NCBI GenBank assembly: GCA_022432975.1
Contig: CM039502.1
Location: 2,284,375-2,348,374 of the forward strand
DNA length: 64,000 bases
Direction: 5' to 3'
Source: Begonia masoniana
Taxonomy: Eukaryota; Streptophyta; Magnoliopsida; Cucurbitales; Begoniaceae
Below are positions 59,701 to 64,000 of this stretch, in pieces; position 1 is the first letter of the stretch; every line of letters starts with the position of its first letter. Position numbers and translations under genes: made by a program. The notes below the pieces were generated by a model. It searched no databases. It was given only the letters and a program-made list of their open reading frames with translations, and had not been told where the DNA came from.

Positions 59701-62700
59701 CAGAACATTTTACAGGAGGAGCAAAATGAAGATGATGATAAGGGTGGTTGGACAGGTTGGTCTGAACGGCCATCTGTACATATAACAGGTCCTCAAGACC
59801 TTGAAACTGCTGCTGAAACTGATATTGAAGCTGAGGATTTGGAATTAGGAAATGAAAACACGAAGCAGGAAGATGACACCGAAGCTTTGTTAAAAATGCT
59901 TGGAATTGATGTTGAGGTAGATGCAAGTGACGAGTTGAAGGACACTTCAACATGGTCTAGATGGTGTGAAGAAGAATCTTTGAGAGATAGTCAGCAATGG
60001 ATGCCCGTTCGGGGAAAAGTAGAAGGTTTTTATTTCTCTTTTAAGTTCCCTTTTTTTGTTTTGTTCTTTATGAAATCAACCAGCTTCTGAGGAACTTCAC
60101 TTTCATTCATGGCTTGTTCACTTACTGAAAATGATAATTCATGAAAGGAAAAAAGTGATTTCTTTATTCAATGCTATTTACACACTTGGAATGGAATAAA
60201 TAATAAGTTAATCTCACATTTTCCCTCTCTTAACATTGTATTTCATTCATGAAAAAAAGTTGGGTAATGGTTTCCATTTCATCAATTGTTTTTACATTAT
60301 GCCAAAATTGACAGTACAGTTTTTTCATAGCTTTGAGATTGGTCCCTGCATCGCGAGGATTTTTCCAAAGGTTGGAATGAGGTGTTTCTCTGAAGGCTTA
60401 GGGATGAGATGTTGTCCCGACCCTCATTCTCGAGTTGATGAGATTTCTTTCTAACCTCTGTTTGAAGGCTCCAGATAAAGGCTTAGGATGAGTTTTGCTC
60501 CTCGAGCCTTTGTTTGGATATTCAGAATAAAAGGCTCGAAATGATTTGGCATTATTTCTTATGGAAGTTTTAGTAATTTAACATCAACTATTTACCTTCA
60601 TATCTTTATTAGTAAACGTCATTATTCCTCGTCTCCATTCCTTTGTTCCTTATTTCTGATTCATATTTTTCCATCAAGAAGGAACATATTCTTACTGTTT
60701 TGAAAGTATTAGATATGAATATGGGTTGATTTCATTCTTTTGTTGTATTTCTATTTATACTTTCACAAATGTGAAGATAACTTTGATTGCAAAACAGGCA
60801 AGGTTCATGACGGTGACGGAACACCTGATAGAGAAGCTGATGAACAAATTTTCAGAGATATATTATTTGAAGATGTCAAAGAGAACTTGTTTTCATTGAG
60901 CTCGAAAGAAGCTCGTTTATCCTTGGTATTTCAGTTCATCGAATTCTTTGGTGGGAAAGTATCTCAAAGGCAAGTTTTCTTTTGAGTTTTTAATCACAAA
61001 CAATTCTTATACTGTTTTTTATGCTTGTAGCTTCTCTTTATAAGAAAATTCTGCCTTTTTAGATCCATTTTGAGTTTGAGACTGAAAACATTTGATTTAG
61101 AGTCTGAACCCATCAGAATTTTTTTTTTTTGTAAAAAATATTATTTATTTGTTTGGAAAAATAAATGAGAATGGATTTTTCTTTCTTGCAGTCTCTGCTC
61201 TAATAGTTCGACTTTCATGGAAAAGATGTTGAGTTTCGAGCAGCTAACAGACAGTCTAAGACAAAATTTAAAAGCTATCCATGATGTATTGAACAAGTCA
61301 GAAAGCAGCTCCGGCAATATTATTTTAGATTTTCTTTTGGGTAATGTCAACGACAGATGTAGAAAGCCCATGATGAAATTTATTCGCAATGCTGCTTTAC
61401 TTTGTTTAACTGCCTTCCGACGTAATTACATTCTGGAAGAAGCTGCTCTAATTGCTGAAGAGCTATCTGCAATGGAAGTAGATTCTCGGGGCTCTTCTGT
61501 TACACCTTGTCAAGTACTTGCGAAGCGACTCCTAAAAAATGACCGGCAGGTGTTCGCTAAAACTAACACTAAATACTTGAGCTTTTATATTTAACTTTTT
61601 AAATGATAAAGGTTCTAGCGAATTTCAAGGCTTAAAAATCAATGCTTTGCTCTTCTACTTAATTTTTTTTATTGATATATATACTCCCTGTTCTGAGCTG
61701 TCATTTGTTCTATGTTAAAATTTAGCAAAAAAAATGAAACTTCATTATGGTCTGATGCTTGTGGCATGTGAAACCCACTTGAACTCTTGACTCTGACAAG
61801 TGTCTTAAGTTGCTAGGAGAGTGTTGGTGGTAGTCCGGCATGAATGCTAAGCTTAAGGAAGAATGTCATAGTGTTGTGGATGGGATAGTTTAGGAATTAC
61901 TATTACGGTGGATTAGTATAAATAGAAAGGAGGGGAGTGAGTTAGGGGAATATGCTTATTTTGTTAATGGATTGTTATCCTAATTGATTAGGGTTTTCTG
62001 AGCCTTTAGCATTGTTGCTAGACTTGTGGCTGGTATAGGGTTTTCGTTCGATTTCGTTATCGTTGTAGCGATAATGGAGTTTTATCTCCATCGCATTAGT
62101 GGATAGCTTTTTGGTAATATATATGAATGCACTAGGAGAAACTAACTCTAGTCGAACTTAAATTGTTGTAGATGTACTAAGTTCTGATCTTCTGATTTAT
62201 TGAATAAGGTATGGAGCTGATAGATACTTAATAAATCCTATTCATTGGCTTCTTGAATTGCCGCTGATACAGTCCCTGTATTTTGAAGAACAAAATCAAT
62301 ACTTAACAGCAATAATCAAAAATTCAATTACCGCAACACCACAACCAAAAACTACAGACTTTCTAGAGGTCTGTCCTCTCCCACTCAATGTTCCTTTCCA
62401 AATTCTCAATGACCACTCCCCTTTCCCAAAGTTTCACTAAATACCACCTCAACCATTCCCGATGCAAAACATTAAAAGTCCACTACTACAACAAAACAGA
62501 TAGAACAAATACACAAAAATTCAACCATAATAATAAAGCTACATTTACTTTTCTCTTTCTCCTTTCATAAGTAAGCTTCATTTACTTTTGTTTTGCCCTG
62601 AAGGTTTATTCTGCTAGGCTCTCTGTTTAGCGGTTGTATGGTCTACGCAAATGGTGCACTAGTGAGTCAGGCAGTTAATAAAAATTGACATATTCTGGTA

Positions 62701-64000
62701 TCTTCTTCTAGGATGTATTGCTGTGTGGAGTGTATGCAAGAAGAGAGGCAGCTTATGGAAACGTCGATCTCGCAAGAAGAGTATTTGACATGGCATTGCA
62801 ATCCGTTGAAGGGGTTCCTCTGGTAAGTCCTCAACATATCTGATCATTTCCACTGCCAGATTAGTCATATATGGACACAAGAGTTGCTAGCACGAACGGT
62901 TAGAACTTGGGGTTAGATTGATCACATTTGTTTCTGGCACACCTCAGCTTTTTCGCTCATACCCAAGGTCTCACCAATATATATATATATATATATATAT
63001 CATCAAAGTACTCCCAAATAGATTGTTTTACCAAATGCATTAGTTTAACATACAGGCTACAATATTAAGACTATTATGGTACTAGATAAAATAGGTTTTT
63101 GGAGAATGAAGATCTAAAATTCTTATGGCCGAGCTTCTGAGGTTTGTTGGGATAGATAACAACTATTAATATAGCACACAATTTAATATAACATGATATG
63201 ACTAAATATTAGGACGGATTTCCACTTTATTCCAGAAAAGAAACTTAAGGAGTGCTGCTATATATGGCATATGTTCTTAAAGAGGTTCAGTTAGCTAATT
63301 TTCTAGCCAAAGGGCGTCACTGAGGAGTATTTTAGAATTTAACTTACTAGCTGGAAATGATAGTATCTTCATTAGAAAGTTTTACTGATATTTTAGGCTT
63401 GTGCTTTTATTTGGTAGATTATTTAGTTTACACTTTGTATGTGTTACCAGGACCAGAAGGCTTATTTGCCTATTTTGTATTTATGGTATGCTGAAGTTGA
63501 GCTTGCTGCTGATTTTGGTCAGAAACTTGAACCATACAGGCGTGCAATACACATTTTATCCTGCCTAGGAAGTGGTATAGCATATGAGCCATTTAAAAGT
63601 GAGTCGTCACGTGTTCAATTGCTGAAAGCACACCTAGGATTTAAAGAAAAAATAAAAGTGCTGCATTCGAGATGGTTCCATGGAGATATAAAAGATTCTT
63701 CTATAGCTCTTATTTGCTCTGCAGCTTTATTTGAGGAGTTGACCTCTGGATGCGGTGCTGGTGCTGAAGTTTTTGATCAGGCTTTTGCCATGGTTCTTCC
63801 AGGTAATTTGTACTTACCTTGAAGCTTCTTTCCTTTTGCTTGTACAAGTGTATTACTTGACGGGGATTTGGGGGGGAATGAGAGTACATGTGGGAATTGG
63901 AGAAGAATTCTAATAAATGGGATGGTTATTTTATATATCAGCTACAATATTATATGATTGAAAACAGTGACCAATAAAATTTTATTTATGATTAAGCACT
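56703..64000 (+). CDS. NRDE2: NRDE2-family nuclear RNA regulator, 5' part (runs past right edge)
   Basis: Seven exons are visible: 56703-57187, 57517-58237, 59407-60025, 60798-60969, 61192-61549, 62712-62822 and 63451-63802. They encode about 939 residues before the window ends. NRDE2 proteins are nuclear, contact the MTR4 helicase and act with the exosome and RNA interference or splicing. The N-terminus is acidic/Ser-rich with a Lys-rich nuclear signal (KKKKKKRKLK). The conserved entry to the NRDE-2 domain follows: MDVARYKNF, FDYKWNQRVL, RYWSAKYAAVERHKNFKRV, then SWEDKVLRKTREFNKLTREHP. HAT/TPR-like helices continue (FALFQ-type ATALFQAEIEFSLF, WLEKEEENR, YLWYAEVELAADFG). The intron after 60969 uses a GC donor (AAAG|GCAAGT); a GT alternative would run into a stop. 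Confidence 0.93.
61872..62208. mobile_element. Possible solo LTR or LTR fragment in NRDE2 intron 5
   Basis: The stretch begins TGTTGTGGATGGGATAG, contains a TATA-like AGTATAAATAG near 61918 and is followed by AGGTATGGAGCTGATAG, which loosely resembles a diverged primer-binding region. No second copy or coding domain is present in the window. This is pattern-based and weak. Confidence 0.35.
62976..63000. repeat. TA dinucleotide microsatellite
   Basis: About 12 TA units within NRDE2 intron 6. Confidence 0.9.

Overview
This is nuclear DNA from a flowering plant, most likely a dicot. The coding regions are split into many short exons by AT-rich introns with GT-AG borders. The protein families (sucrose synthase, pectin methylesterase, plant SAC phosphatase, FYVE/SYLF protein) are plant types, and the spaces between genes hold plant-style MITEs, a hAT transposon and LTR retrotransposons. 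No tRNA, rRNA, CRISPR array or bacterial operon was seen.

Layout: 1-1342 (-) is the 5' part of a sucrose synthase gene that runs off the left edge; its upstream region carries a 363-bp tandem duplication. 2428-8960 is gene-free, AT-rich and full of direct repeats and small inverted-repeat elements. 9082-11139 (+) is eIF3k (8 exons). 11653-19559 (-) is a SAC-domain phosphoinositide phosphatase (16 exons), with two decayed copies of one exon inside an intron. 21661-24111 (+) is a FYVE + SYLF endosomal protein (CFS1-like). 24503-25343 is an 841-bp foldback element. 25926-37147 (-) is the Golgi tethering subunit COG3 (25 exons, 782 residues).

37286-49806 is a transposon block. A complete 3.67-kb hAT element with an exact 8-bp target duplication lies 138 bp upstream of the COG3 start codon. 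Next come the 3' part and LTR of a retrotransposon, then a broken Copia element (43170-49806). An unrelated GC-richer segment of about 360 bp interrupts the Copia reading frame. 50307-52319 (-) is a secreted pectin methylesterase. 53581-56433 (-) is a small FYVE-finger/ankyrin protein, head to head with NRDE2 (56703 onward, +), which runs off the right edge.

Several cellular genes share a theme of phosphoinositides and membrane traffic: a phosphatase that removes phosphates from PI lipids, two FYVE proteins of the PI3P-binding type, and a COG complex subunit. Nothing shows that they are co-regulated. I did not find a new defence or metabolic system. The most unusual structures are the palindromic AACGGTC array upstream of the hAT transposase, the decayed tandem exon copies in the SAC gene, the foreign insert in the Copia element, and the transposon-built sequence at the 5' end of COG3. 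Exon borders were worked out by hand from splice consensus, reading-frame phase and family conservation. Every multi-exon CDS described as complete sums to a whole number of codons.
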